The notes beneath the pieces are model-generated. The model did not search any database. It saw only the letters and a list, made by a program, of their open reading frames with translations, and had not been told where the DNA came from. This document shows, one piece after another, positions 1-7,049 of a DNA stretch of 15,633 nucleotides. Source of the stretch: Pseudomonadota bacterium (lineage in GTDB: Bacteria > Pseudomonadota > Alphaproteobacteria > Rs-D84); assembly GCA_009781955.1 (NCBI GenBank), contig WQUT01000013.1, forward strand, positions 1 through 15,633. The letters are read 5' to 3'. The first letter of the stretch is position 1; every line of letters starts with the position of its first letter. The position numbers and the translations under genes are program-made.

Positions 1-64
1 GCAATCAGCCTGGTCATACATATTTTATAGTAAAAACAAATCTTTGCCGACCATCATAAAAACC

Positions 65-92
65 TTGAAATTGGCTAAATCTTTTCTATAAT
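65..92 (+). promoter_or_regulatory. sigma70-type promoter of ihfA
   Basis: A -35 box TTGAAA (65-70) and a perfect -10 box TATAAT (87-92) are separated by 16 bases. Transcription would begin near base 99. This lies downstream of an in-frame ATG at 91, so that ATG cannot be the ihfA start and the ATG at 118 is preferred. Boxes are seen directly; activity is inferred. Confidence 0.7.
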
Positions 93-117
93 GACCAAAA
101 GACAACGGAGGACTACC

Positions 118-405
118 ATGGCAACCATCACTCGTGCGGATCTGGCGGAAAGCATACGGTCTTCGTTCGGCCTGACGCTGGCCGACGCGTATAAACTGAT
201 AGACGTGTTCTTTTCCGAAATATCGGAATCGCTGATGCGCGGCGAAGAGGTAAAAATCGCGCGGCTGGGCACATTCCGCATATTGGAAAAAAGCGCGCGG
301 CCGGGCCGCAATCCCAGAACGGGCGAGCCAAAGGTTATAACGGCGCGCCGCGTGGTGTCTTTCCGGCCGTCTGCGGAATTTCGCAAGAAAGTCGCAAAAA
401 AATAA
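118..405 (+). CDS. ihfA: Integration host factor alpha-type (IHF/HU family) DNA-bending protein
   Basis: A 95-residue nucleoid protein of the IHF/HU family, which bends DNA as a dimer and assists recombination, replication and transcription. The family signature is clear: a helical N-terminal dimerisation half (residues 1-45), then the beta-arm with RPGRNPRTGE at 61-70, whose proline 66 is the residue that intercalates into DNA, then the ITARRVVSFRP stretch. The I-x-A-R-R-V-V-x-F-R-P form is typical of IHF alpha rather than beta or HU, so ihfA is likely but HU-like paralogy cannot be excluded. The start at 118 is supported by a GGAGG ribosome site at 107-111 and by the promoter at 65-92. An in-frame ATG at 91 would fall upstream of the transcript. 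The stop overlaps the ATG of the following peptidase gene (TAATG), implying translational coupling in one operon. Confidence 0.85.
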   Translation: MATITRADLAESIRSSFGLTLADAYKLIDVFFSEISESLMRGEEVKIARLGTFRILEKSARPGRNPRTGEPKVITARRVVSFRPSAEFRKKVAKK

Positions 406-2429
406 TGAAATCCAAGATTCTGAATATTGCGGGCGTCATCGCGGTATTAGTTGTCGCCCTGGCGGTCGCGTACCTAAAAAAGGATAATCACATGGGTGTT
501 GGAATCAATCTTGAAAACATGGATCTGACCGTGCGGCCGGGCGACGATTTTTACGACTTTGCGACGGCCGGGTGGCAGCGCGCGAATCCCCTGACCGGCG
601 AATATTCGCGGTTCGGCGCGTTTGACAAGCTGCGCGAAGAAAATCTTAAACAGATTCGCGAACTGGTGGAAGGGCTGGCGGCGAATCCGCACGCGGCCGG
701 CACGGTCGCCCAGAAAATCGGCGATTTGTATAAGGTTGCGATGGACGCGGACAGGCTGAATGCCGACGGAATCCGCCCCGTTGGGCCCGACCTGGCCGCG
801 ATTGACGCCATCGGAGACAAATCAGAACTGCCCGCGTTCATGGGCCGCGCGGTTCATCCGTTTACGGCCTCATTCTGGGCCGACGGGGTCGCGCCGGACA
901 TGAAGGACAGCAGCACCAACATATTTTCCATCGGCCAGGACGGCGTCGGATTGCCAGAACGGGAATACTATTTTGACACGGATAAGAAATCAGAAGAAAT
1001 CCGCCAAAAATACAAAAAATACATGGCGGACGCCTTTGCGATGTTCGGAATGGATCCGGCGGAGGCAAAGCGCGTTTACGCAATTGAAGAACGCATGGCG
1101 AAATCGTTTTATAAGAAAGAAAAACTGCGCCTGCCGGAAGAAAATTATCACAAGCAGAGCTATGCGGAATTCGTAAAAAGCTTTGCGGGATTTGACTGGG
1201 ACAAATATTTCGCGGCGCGCGGCGTTCATCCGCAAAACATAGACGTGGGTCAGCCTGAACCGTTTGCCGAATCGCTGGCGATTCTTTCCGACGCGCCGCT
1301 GGCCGATATAAAACTATATCTGAAATGGCAGATGATAAACGATGCAATGGGATTTTTGAACGATGCGGCTTATGACCTCAGCTTTGAATTCTACGGCAAA
1401 ACTCTGTCGGGAAAAACGGATCAGCGTCCGCGCTGGAAACGCGGCATCGGCACCCTAAACGGCACATTGGGCGAGGCGGTCGGCCAGATGTATGTGGAAA
1501 AATATTTTCCGCCCGCGGCCAAGGAACGCATGGTGGTATTGGTTGAAAATCTGCGCGCAGCATACGGCCAGCGCATACGCGCCCTGCCCTGGATGTCGGA
1601 CGAAACCAAAAAGCGCGCGACCGAGAAACTGGGCGCGTTCCGCGCGAAAATCGGATATCCGGATAAATTCCGCGACTATTCAAAGCTGGAGATTTCCGCA
1701 AACGATTCTTACTGGGAAAATATCAAGCGCGCGGATAAATTTGAAGACGAATACCAGCTGGCCAAGGCGGACAAGCCGGTTGACCGCAACGAATGGCTGA
1801 TGAACCCGCACGAAGTCAATGCCTATTATTCCCCGCTGACCAACGAGATTTGCTTTCCGGCGGGAATTCTGCAATATCCTTTCTTTGACATGCGCGCGGA
1901 CGACGCGTTCAATTATGGCGCCATCGGCGCCGTCATCAGCCACGAAATGACGCACGGATTTGACGACCAGGGGCGCAAGTTTGATAAAGACGGCAATATG
2001 AACGATTGGTGGACGGCGGCCGATTCCGCGGCGTTTGACAAGCGCGCGAAAGTTCTGAAAGAATTTTTTAATAATATAGAGGTCGCGCCCGGGACAAACG
2101 CGAACGGAGAATTTACAATCGGCGAAAACCTGGCCGATTACGGCGGGGTGACCATTTCATTCACGGCGTTTCAGAATACTAATCCGGGCGACGAAATCAA
2201 AGACGGATTCACGCCGGCGCAAAGATTCTTTATCGCATACGCGGGGACAGAGGCGGGAAACATCCGGCCGGAAGAAGTGTTGCTACTCACAAAGACTGAT
2301 GTGCATTCTCTTGGGCGCTGGCGCGTGAACGGCATACTGCCGCACGTGGATGCATGGTCCGACACGTTCAACGTGACGCCGGCGGACAAACTCTATGTCG
2401 CGCCCGAAAAACGCGTTGCAATTTGGTAA
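405..2429 (+). CDS. Membrane-anchored M13 family zinc metallopeptidase (neprilysin/PepO-like)
   Basis: A 674-residue M13 (neprilysin/endothelin-converting enzyme/PepO) metallopeptidase, expected to cleave oligopeptides outside the cytoplasmic membrane. Length and domain order fit the family: an uncleaved N-terminal membrane anchor (about residues 5-24, with lysines on both sides and no lipobox), the helical M13 N-terminal domain with the D-D-F-Y-x-F-A-x-x-x-W opening motif, and the C-terminal catalytic domain. Zinc ligands are visible as HEMTH (H513, H517; catalytic E514) and E574 in GENLADYGG, with D578 supporting. The substrate-binding motif NAYYSP begins at 472, and WRVNG and the PEKR-V-x-W end are also present. 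The start codon overlaps the ihfA stop by one base, with no strong ribosome site of its own, so it is probably translated by coupling. Coupling a nucleoid protein to a surface protease is unusual. Substrate is unknown. Confidence 0.93.
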   Translation: MKSKILNIAGVIAVLVVALAVAYLKKDNHMGVGINLENMDLTVRPGDDFYDFATAGWQRANPLTGEYSRFGAFDKLREENLKQIRELVEGLAANPHAAGTVAQKIGDLYKVAMDADRLNADGIRPVGPDLAAIDAIGDKSELPAFMGRAVHPFTASFWADGVAPDMKDSSTNIFSIGQDGVGLPEREYYFDTDKKSEEIRQKYKKYMADAFAMFGMDPAEAKRVYAIEERMAKSFYKKEKLRLPEENYHKQSYAEFVKSFAGFDWDKYFAARGVHPQNIDVGQPEPFAESLAILSDAPLADIKLYLKWQMINDAMGFLNDAAYDLSFEFYGKTLSGKTDQRPRWKRGIGTLNGTLGEAVGQMYVEKYFPPAAKERMVVLVENLRAAYGQRIRALPWMSDETKKRATEKLGAFRAKIGYPDKFRDYSKLEISANDSYWENIKRADKFEDEYQLAKADKPVDRNEWLMNPHEVNAYYSPLTNEICFPAGILQYPFFDMRADDAFNYGAIGAVISHEMTHGFDDQGRKFDKDGNMNDWWTAADSAAFDKRAKVLKEFFNNIEVAPGTNANGEFTIGENLADYGGVTISFTAFQNTNPGDEIKDGFTPAQRFFIAYAGTEAGNIRPEEVLLLTKTDVHSLGRWRVNGILPHVDAWSDTFNVTPADKLYVAPEKRVAIW

Positions 2430-2443
2430 ACGGATGTTATAAT
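2416..2443 (+). promoter_or_regulatory. Promoter of tRNA-Val, inside the end of the peptidase gene
   Basis: TTGCAA (2416-2421) and a perfect TATAAT (2438-2443) lie 16 bases apart. The -35 box is inside the last codons of the peptidase gene and the -10 follows the stop codon. The predicted transcript start, near 2450, is a few bases before the mature tRNA 5' end. Confidence 0.7.
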
Positions 2444-2454
2444 ACGCCCCGCTT

Positions 2455-2530
2455 GGATGGTTAGCTCAGTTGGTAGAGCACTTCGTTCACATCGAAGGGG
2501 TCGTTGGTTCGAGTCCAATACCATCCACCA
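2455..2530 (+). tRNA. tRNA-Val (anticodon CAC)
   Basis: A complete 76-nt cloverleaf can be drawn by eye. The acceptor stem GGATGGT (2455-2461) pairs with ACCATCC (2520-2526). The D arm is GCTC/GAGC. The anticodon stem CTTCG/CGAAG holds the seven-base loop TTCACAT, giving anticodon CAC, which reads GUG valine codons. The T arm GTTGG/CCAAT holds the loop TTCGAGT. The discriminator base A2527 and the CCA end are encoded. It has its own promoter immediately upstream and is convergent with the HD-domain gene. Confidence 0.96.
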
Positions 2531-2596
2531 TTCTTCGCTGCTATGCAGCTTCTGGTGGCAAACCGCTAAAGCCATATTTCAATTAACGCGATTTTT

Positions 2597-3271
2597 TTAA
2601 CGCAAACTTTTTCTTTCGCTTTCCAATCGCTTTATCATCGCATTGTGCACGTTCAGTACCGAATCCCACTTCGCCATGGGCAGGCCCGCAATCCGCCGGC
2701 CTTCGTTCGTTGAAAAATATTCAGGCTCGTACCCCCACGACCAGCTGAGGCGAATTCTATCCGCATCCCAGAGGGCCGCCGAAATCGGATTTTTCGCATT
2801 CATGCCGATCGTATGATCGCGTATCGCGATGATAACCGATTTCTGTTCCGCCTTGCCCAGCCAATCGCCCAGCTTGCCGGCAAACAATTTCTTTGCAACG
2901 GGCACGGCGTTCGGCCCGTGTTCTTCGTCATACGCATTGTGTTGTCGCGCGCAATCATGCAGCGCGGCGGCAAACAAGGCCGGCACGGGATTATAATCCA
3001 GCGACAACGATACGTCCAAAGAAAACCGCCCGACACCGTGCGTGTGCTCTATCCCGTGAGAGCCCGTCAGCGTGATCGGCGATATATCCATGACCGCCGG
3101 CAATGCCACGGTTTCAAAAAACTTAAAAAAGGCATAGCGCGCGTCATCGCCCAATTTTGACGGCGCGATTCCGGAAATGCTCTTCATTAAAACATCTATA
3201 TGGTCGGCCGGCCACAGCCGGGAATCGCCCAACGTTGCTGTTAATAAATTAGTATGGTTTTTCTTGTTCAT
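2597..3271 (-). CDS. HD-domain phosphohydrolase of unknown substrate
   Basis: A 224-residue single-domain cytoplasmic protein with the H...HD...D metal-binding pattern of HD superfamily phosphohydrolases. Visible motifs are SHGIEHTHGV (residues 71-80; H76 or H78 as first ligand), ALHDCARQ with H105-D106, RDHT (D152-H153), and WDADRIRLSW with D169/D171 as the final acidic ligand. These proteins usually hydrolyse nucleotides or related phosphoesters, but nothing here identifies the substrate. There are no RelA/SpoT synthetase, GGDEF or sensor domains. The start is preceded by AGGG at a reasonable distance and by a near-perfect promoter at 3401-3428, leaving a leader of about 120 bases. It is monocistronic and converges with tRNA-Val. 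Confidence 0.85.
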   Translation of the reverse strand: MNKKNHTNLLTATLGDSRLWPADHIDVLMKSISGIAPSKLGDDARYAFFKFFETVALPAVMDISPITLTGSHGIEHTHGVGRFSLDVSLSLDYNPVPALFAAALHDCARQHNAYDEEHGPNAVPVAKKLFAGKLGDWLGKAEQKSVIIAIRDHTIGMNAKNPISAALWDADRIRLSWSWGYEPEYFSTNEGRRIAGLPMAKWDSVLNVHNAMIKRLESERKSLR

Positions 3272-3328
3272 TTAATAACCCTAATTTTATTAGCATTATT
3301 TCCGCATGGTTTTATCAAATCAACCTCG

Positions 3329-3346
3329 GGCCGCAGGATAGCGGCC
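3329..3346 (-). other. Hairpin in the leader of the HD-domain gene
   Basis: GGCCGC (3329-3334) and GCGGCC (3341-3346) form a perfect six-pair stem over a six-base loop. It lies within the roughly 120-base leader between the promoter and the start codon. No T-tract follows it on the minus strand, so it is not an intrinsic terminator. A regulatory role is possible but unproven, and I recognise no known riboswitch. Confidence 0.35.
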
Positions 3347-3400
3347 GAACCACGAAAAAGCGGAATATATTTTAGAATCTGGTTGTTTTCCATACAGAGA

Positions 3401-3428
3401 ATTATAGCGCGACAATAATATTTGTCAA
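3401..3428 (-). promoter_or_regulatory. Near-consensus sigma70 promoter for the HD-domain gene
   Basis: On the minus strand TTGACA (3428-3423) and TATAAT (3406-3401) both match consensus exactly, with a 16-base spacer. Transcription would start near 3394 and run into the HD-domain gene through a leader of about 120 bases. Confidence 0.8.
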
Positions 3429-3453
3429 GAGATATTGGGTGTCAATCTATCAA

Positions 3454-3555
3454 TCAGTCCGAGATGACGTGCGCGACGAACATGCCGTGATTATGCATCA
3501 GGCCGATTACCGCGCTGTGATCGTCCAGGCCCATTATAAAATTTACTGTTTTCAT
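3454..3555 (-). CDS. Possible 33-codon small protein
   Basis: A short minus-strand ORF of 33 codons from ATG (3555-3553) to TGA (3456-3454). It begins MKTVNFIMGLDD and contains several histidines (DDH, MHNH, AHV). Codons such as GGC CTG GAC, CAC and GCG resemble those of neighbouring genes, which favours a real or recently lost coding sequence. The ribosome site is weak (GTGGA) and no convincing promoter is seen. The plus-strand ORF over the same bases starts with GTG and has no ribosome site. It could also be the remnant of a longer gene. I do not recognise the family. Confidence 0.25.
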   Translation of the reverse strand: MKTVNFIMGLDDHSAVIGLMHNHGMFVAHVISD

Positions 3556-3575
3556 TATAGAAATCCACAAATCTG

Positions 3576-3584
3576 TGATAAAAT
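3576..3584 (+). promoter_or_regulatory. Extended -10 promoter for ldh
   Basis: TGATAAAAT is an extended -10 element (TG-n-TAAAAT) with no good -35 box, as expected of extended -10 promoters. The transcript would start near 3591, directly before a GAGAGGG ribosome site, giving ldh a structured leader of about 130 bases. Confidence 0.45.
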
Positions 3585-3606
3585 AGCCCTTAGAAGAGAG
3601 GGAATT

Positions 3607-3624
3607 ATGAAACCGCGCGTATAA
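3607..3624 (+). CDS. Possible five-residue leader peptide (MKPRV) upstream of ldh
   Basis: ATG AAA CCG CGC GTA TAA follows a purine-rich GAGAGGG ribosome site (3596-3602). The predicted extended -10 promoter places it at the very start of the transcript. A strong hairpin begins seven bases after the stop. The order promoter, tiny ORF, hairpin and structural gene resembles a translation-coupled attenuator, but there is no run of regulatory codons and no U-tract terminator. The role is inference. Confidence 0.3.
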   Translation: MKPRV

Positions 3625-3630
3625 GCATTA

Positions 3631-3657
3631 GATTTTTTGCGTTGCAAGCAAAAAATC
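3631..3657 (+). other. Strong hairpin in the ldh leader
   Basis: GATTTTTTGC (3631-3640) and GCAAAAAATC (3648-3657) are exact reverse complements around a seven-base loop. GCATT (3625-3629) and AATGC (3659-3663) extend the stem across a small internal loop. It lies 59 bases before the ldh start, between the MKPRV ORF and the gene. The arms contain A/T runs but no terminal T-tract follows, so it is better read as a leader structure than a terminator. Confidence 0.5.
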
Positions 3658-3721
3658 GCAATGCGCGTCGTAAGGTTGCATCGTCCCATTTGGGCATTGG
3701 TTGTAACAAGGAATAAACAAG

Positions 3722-4651
3722 ATGAAAATCGGAATTATCGGTGTCGGCAGCGTCGGCGGGGCCATCGCCACATACGTGCACAATACGGGAATTGCGCGGG
3801 AAATCGTGCTGATTGACAGCGACCCGTTCCGCGCGCGCGGCGCGGCCGAAGACCTGGGCCATGCCGCCACATTCGGATACGATATAGACATTCATGCCGG
3901 CAGCTATCGCGACTTGCGCGGCGCGGGCATCGTCATCATCGCCGCCGGCGCGAACCAGCGCGCGGGTGAAACGCGCCTGGACCTGTTGTCCGCGAATGCG
4001 GCCGTTATCCAAGATATTGTGCCCCAGGTGATGAAGGTCGTTGACCCAAAGAACGTTGTTTTGATCATCGTCACCAATCCGCTGGACATCATGGTGATGC
4101 TGGCGACCGAGATTTCCGGGTTGCCCGCGTCCCGCGTTATCGGCACGGGAACCATGCTGGATTCCGCGCGGTTCAAGACCCTGATGGCGCGCATGCTGAA
4201 TGTGTCGCCCGCATCGGTCAGCTCTTACGTTCTGGGAGAGCACGGGGATTCGTCCGTTCTGAACTGGTCCGCGGTGACGGTGGGCAGTTTGCCTTTGGAC
4301 AACTTCTGCCGCCAGACGGGCAACGAGATTTCGGCGCGGACGCGCGACACGATTGATTACCGCGTGCGAAACGCGGCGTATGAAATACTGCGCGGGCGCG
4401 GCGCGACATGGGACGGCATAGGCGCGGCGGCCGCGGATTTGGTCCGCGCGATTGTGAATGACGAGCGGCGGATTTTAACGGTCTCTTCATGCATGCAAAA
4501 ATTCCTGCCTAAACCGGTCGCGATTTCCATGCCGCGGATTATTGGCGCGGCCGGCGTTGCCGCGACGCTCCGCCCCGAAATGACGGACGCCGAATTTCAT
4601 AACTTGCGCAAAAGCGCGGTGATTATACGCAAGAATTATGAAAAGATTTAA
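3722..4651 (+). CDS. ldh: L-lactate dehydrogenase
   Basis: A 309-residue NAD-dependent 2-hydroxyacid dehydrogenase of the LDH/MDH family, interconverting pyruvate and L-lactate and regenerating NAD in fermentation. The Rossmann motif GVGSVG (7-12) and D32 favour NAD over NADP. The specificity loop reads AGANQRAGETR: Q79 is the lactate dehydrogenase residue, where malate dehydrogenases have arginine. Catalytic and substrate residues are seen as D147 and R150 in LDSARF and as H174 in GEHGDS. The length is normal. The start is supported by an AAGGA ribosome site (3708-3712) nine bases upstream. The gene seems monocistronic, with a structured leader and a long palindrome right after the stop. LDH rather than MDH is well supported by Q79; fructose-1,6-bisphosphate control cannot be judged. 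Confidence 0.92.
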   Translation: MKIGIIGVGSVGGAIATYVHNTGIAREIVLIDSDPFRARGAAEDLGHAATFGYDIDIHAGSYRDLRGAGIVIIAAGANQRAGETRLDLLSANAAVIQDIVPQVMKVVDPKNVVLIIVTNPLDIMVMLATEISGLPASRVIGTGTMLDSARFKTLMARMLNVSPASVSSYVLGEHGDSSVLNWSAVTVGSLPLDNFCRQTGNEISARTRDTIDYRVRNAAYEILRGRGATWDGIGAAAADLVRAIVNDERRILTVSSCMQKFLPKPVAISMPRIIGAAGVAATLRPEMTDAEFHNLRKSAVIIRKNYEKI

Positions 4652-4652
4652 G

Positions 4653-4720
4653 TCGTGCTGGTGATTCGTGCTGGTGGCTCGTATAAAACTACGATCCACC
4701 AGCACGAATCATGGGCACGA
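4653..4720 (+). repeat. Long imperfect palindrome after ldh
   Basis: Arms 4653-4683 and 4690-4720 are 31 bases each and complementary at 27 positions, around a six-base loop. The central 16 bases of each arm are a perfect match. The left arm also contains a direct repeat of TCGTGCTGGTG (4653-4663 and 4666-4676). It begins two bases after the ldh stop codon. The sequence beyond is pyrimidine-rich but lacks a clean T-tract, so it may act as a 3' stabilising or terminating hairpin or be a dispersed palindromic repeat. Confidence 0.6.
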
Positions 4721-4758
4721 CCCGCCAGTTTCCCCTTTTCTTACTTTCATCATTGTGA

Positions 4759-4764
4759 TATAAT
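4759..4764 (+). promoter_or_regulatory. -10 box of the cysteine-rich protein operon
   Basis: A perfect TATAAT lies 15 bases before the ATG at 4780. No good -35 box is seen 16-18 bases upstream, where the sequence is pyrimidine-rich. Transcription would begin near 4771, leaving only a very short leader before the 4780 or 4786 start. Confidence 0.45.
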
Positions 4765-4779
4765 TTATTGGTAACGGGG

Positions 4780-7038
4780 ATGCATTTGAAGAAAATTTTT
4801 GTTATCGCATTTTTCGGCTTGCTCGCTCTGCCCGCGTTTGCAGAGGTTGCGCCCGTGTATTATTACCCGGACGCCCCGGCATCCCAACAGCAAAATCCCA
4901 ACATTTATTACGACGACCTGGGCAATCCTTACTATATGGATGACTTTGGCAACTATTATCCGGCCAACGATTTTGTTCCGGCCGAATCGGTGCCGCCCGC
5001 AAGCATTGCGAAAAGCGAAGAGGAGGCCGCCAGCGCGTCCGCGGCGCCCGCGCCCGCGGTAAGACAGGCGGCGCCCAGCGTGCGCGCGACCGTCGGCCGC
5101 CAGAACGCCAGAACCGCGCCCGCCACCGGACAACGGGTGATCAGCCGCACAGCGGTGCAACAGCCCAGCCGCGCGACCTATACCGTTTCGCCGCGCGGAA
5201 TCGTGACCGCCGCCGCGCCGATTTCACGCGCCACCGGCACATATGCAACGACCGCGATGGCGCCGGCATCCGCGCCGACCGCGGCGCCGGCCGCAAACAT
5301 GGCCGGAACCGGCGACCGCACCGTTACCGCCCGCGCGGGATGGGTCCCGGGCGCAGGATGGGTGCCGGGACAAACGGGACAATTGTTGCAGGGCGATACT
5401 ATAAACAAACCGCTGTATATCGGCGGGGGAAACACGCAGGCCACCACCAACACCGAACTGGCGGCTGTGGCGGTGCGCCCCAGCAGCACGTATATGGCGC
5501 GTGCGCCGTCTGTTGCGGCGGCGGGAACGACACAGCAGGCGGCGGCGGCGGCGCCAACGGGACCGACGATGGAAGAGCTGACCAAGGCTGCGGATTTCTG
5601 CCGCGAGCAGTTCTTTTCCTGCATGGATAATTTCTGCAACGTCCTGGATGAAAACCAGGGGCGATGCTCTTGTTCCGGCCAGATAACCAAATTCAACGAG
5701 GTTGAGCGGGCCTTAAAGCAGGCAACCGACGCGCTGCAGGACGTCGCGCAGAAGATTCAATACATCGGGCTGACCAAGGACGAAATCAACGCAATCTTCA
5801 CCCAGACCGAGGCCGAGGCCGCGATGGTCGGCCAGCGCGACACCAGCCAGATCAAGGCCGACCTGGACAAAATCAGAAAGATGATCGTAGAGGTCGGCGA
5901 TAACACGGGCCCCACAACCAACAATGATTTTTCTATTCTGTTTAATGTGGATTTTAGCTTTGACAACGGATTCAATCTGTTTGACTGGCTGACGGGATAC
6001 AACAATTCCATCCTCAGCAAGCGGGGGGCGGATTTATATAACTCCGCGCTGTCCAAATGCAGGCAGAGCGTTCTGGACTCGTGCCAGAAACAGGGCGTGG
6101 ACACCAAGATCATCATATCCGGCTATGACATGGAGATAGACAAGCAATGCGTCGCATACGAAAAAGTGCTGAACGACGAGAACGACCAGATGAAGAGGAC
6201 GGTTCGGAACGCGAACAATGTCTTGCAGAAAGCGCGCCTCGTCATCGCCCAGAACAAGAACAGATACGACCTGCGCGGATGCGTGAACGCGCTGGACGCG
6301 TGCATGCAGGATGACTTTGCCTGCGGCACGGACCACGAGTTCTGTCTGGATCCGACGGGCAAGTTCATCGCGAACGGCGACGTGATAGTGGGTAGCCAGC
6401 CCGGCGTGTTTGATCCGGGCTATGTCAACAGCACCACCAACGCCAGTTTGGCCAGCGGGTTGTTCGCAATCTGGAATTACAGTTCTACGAACGCCTGGGC
6501 GAATTCGGGCAGTTTGGGCGACTATATCAAGACCAAAATAACGACGACCGACAATTCCAACATGGTCGGATTCCTGCAGGCAAAGATCGGCAAGAATGAC
6601 GGGACGCGGAACACCGGGATGTGCATGGCGGTTTTGAACCAGTGCCAGACTTATACTTATACTGCGCCCGGCGGCAAGTTTGACCCCGCGAACGACGTTA
6701 TAAAGCAGTATCTGGTGCGCACGCTTACCACGATCAAGGCGAAACAGGACGCGTTGCTGGCGGACTTTGCGCAGACGTGCATATCGCGCATCCAGGGCTG
6801 TCTGCAGACAAACAACGCGACGTTCGGGTATGACGACTCGTCCAACAAGGGCAGTCTGCCGTATTCGTCGTATAACGCGTGCCGCGCGCTGATAAGCACG
6901 TGCGCAAGCGTGACAAACGACAACATCAACGACCCGCTGAGGATGGGCGTAAACGTCATCGGCGCCGCCATCTGTTACGGGGGCAAGGCGTTGGCCACGC
7001 TGCCGACGGCCGTGAACACGGTCGTGACCTGTCCATAA
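4780..7038 (+). CDS. Large secreted cysteine-rich protein with C-x6-C modules (unknown function)
   Basis: A 752-residue exported protein that I cannot assign to a named family. Residues 1-21 form a clear signal peptide ending ALPAFA before Glu22. Next is a Tyr/Asp/Asn-rich segment, then a long Ala/Pro/Thr-rich linker to about 265 with a short WVPG duplication. The rest is helical-looking and holds about 20 cysteines, mostly in C-x6-C pairs: C274/C281, C501/C508, C615/C622, C667/C674, C701/C708, plus C427/C435 with seven between. After the first pair comes FC (C286) and RCSCS (C296, C298). The same framework occurs in the protein encoded at 11404-13881. ATG 4780 has GGGG directly against it. 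TTG at 4786, six bases after GGGG, may be the real start and would give a classic MKKIF signal peptide. It is first of two genes with the small gene at 7050. Periplasmic or surface location with disulfides is inferred. Confidence 0.8.
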   Translation: MHLKKIFVIAFFGLLALPAFAEVAPVYYYPDAPASQQQNPNIYYDDLGNPYYMDDFGNYYPANDFVPAESVPPASIAKSEEEAASASAAPAPAVRQAAPSVRATVGRQNARTAPATGQRVISRTAVQQPSRATYTVSPRGIVTAAAPISRATGTYATTAMAPASAPTAAPAANMAGTGDRTVTARAGWVPGAGWVPGQTGQLLQGDTINKPLYIGGGNTQATTNTELAAVAVRPSSTYMARAPSVAAAGTTQQAAAAAPTGPTMEELTKAADFCREQFFSCMDNFCNVLDENQGRCSCSGQITKFNEVERALKQATDALQDVAQKIQYIGLTKDEINAIFTQTEAEAAMVGQRDTSQIKADLDKIRKMIVEVGDNTGPTTNNDFSILFNVDFSFDNGFNLFDWLTGYNNSILSKRGADLYNSALSKCRQSVLDSCQKQGVDTKIIISGYDMEIDKQCVAYEKVLNDENDQMKRTVRNANNVLQKARLVIAQNKNRYDLRGCVNALDACMQDDFACGTDHEFCLDPTGKFIANGDVIVGSQPGVFDPGYVNSTTNASLASGLFAIWNYSSTNAWANSGSLGDYIKTKITTTDNSNMVGFLQAKIGKNDGTRNTGMCMAVLNQCQTYTYTAPGGKFDPANDVIKQYLVRTLTTIKAKQDALLADFAQTCISRIQGCLQTNNATFGYDDSSNKGSLPYSSYNACRALISTCASVTNDNINDPLRMGVNVIGAAICYGGKALATLPTAVNTVVTCP

Positions 7039-7049
7039 AGGAGAACAAC

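Noticed and set aside
91..117. N-terminal extension of IHF from ATG 91
   Set aside because: The ATG overlaps the -10 box of the promoter and lies upstream of the expected transcript start; the GGAGG site fits ATG 118.
2393..2575. 60-codon minus ORF containing SNQRPLRCERSALPTEL
   Set aside because: This is antisense to tRNA-Val. Peptides of this type are well-known false ORFs produced by translating the complement of tRNA genes.
3439..3624. 61-codon plus ORF before ldh
   Set aside because: GTG start, no ribosome site, and it runs against the HD-gene promoter; its end coincides with the more plausible MKPRV reading frame.
3722..4651. Malate dehydrogenase as the identity of the 309-residue dehydrogenase
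   Set aside because: The specificity loop has Gln79 (ANQRAGETR), the lactate dehydrogenase residue, instead of the Arg of malate dehydrogenases.
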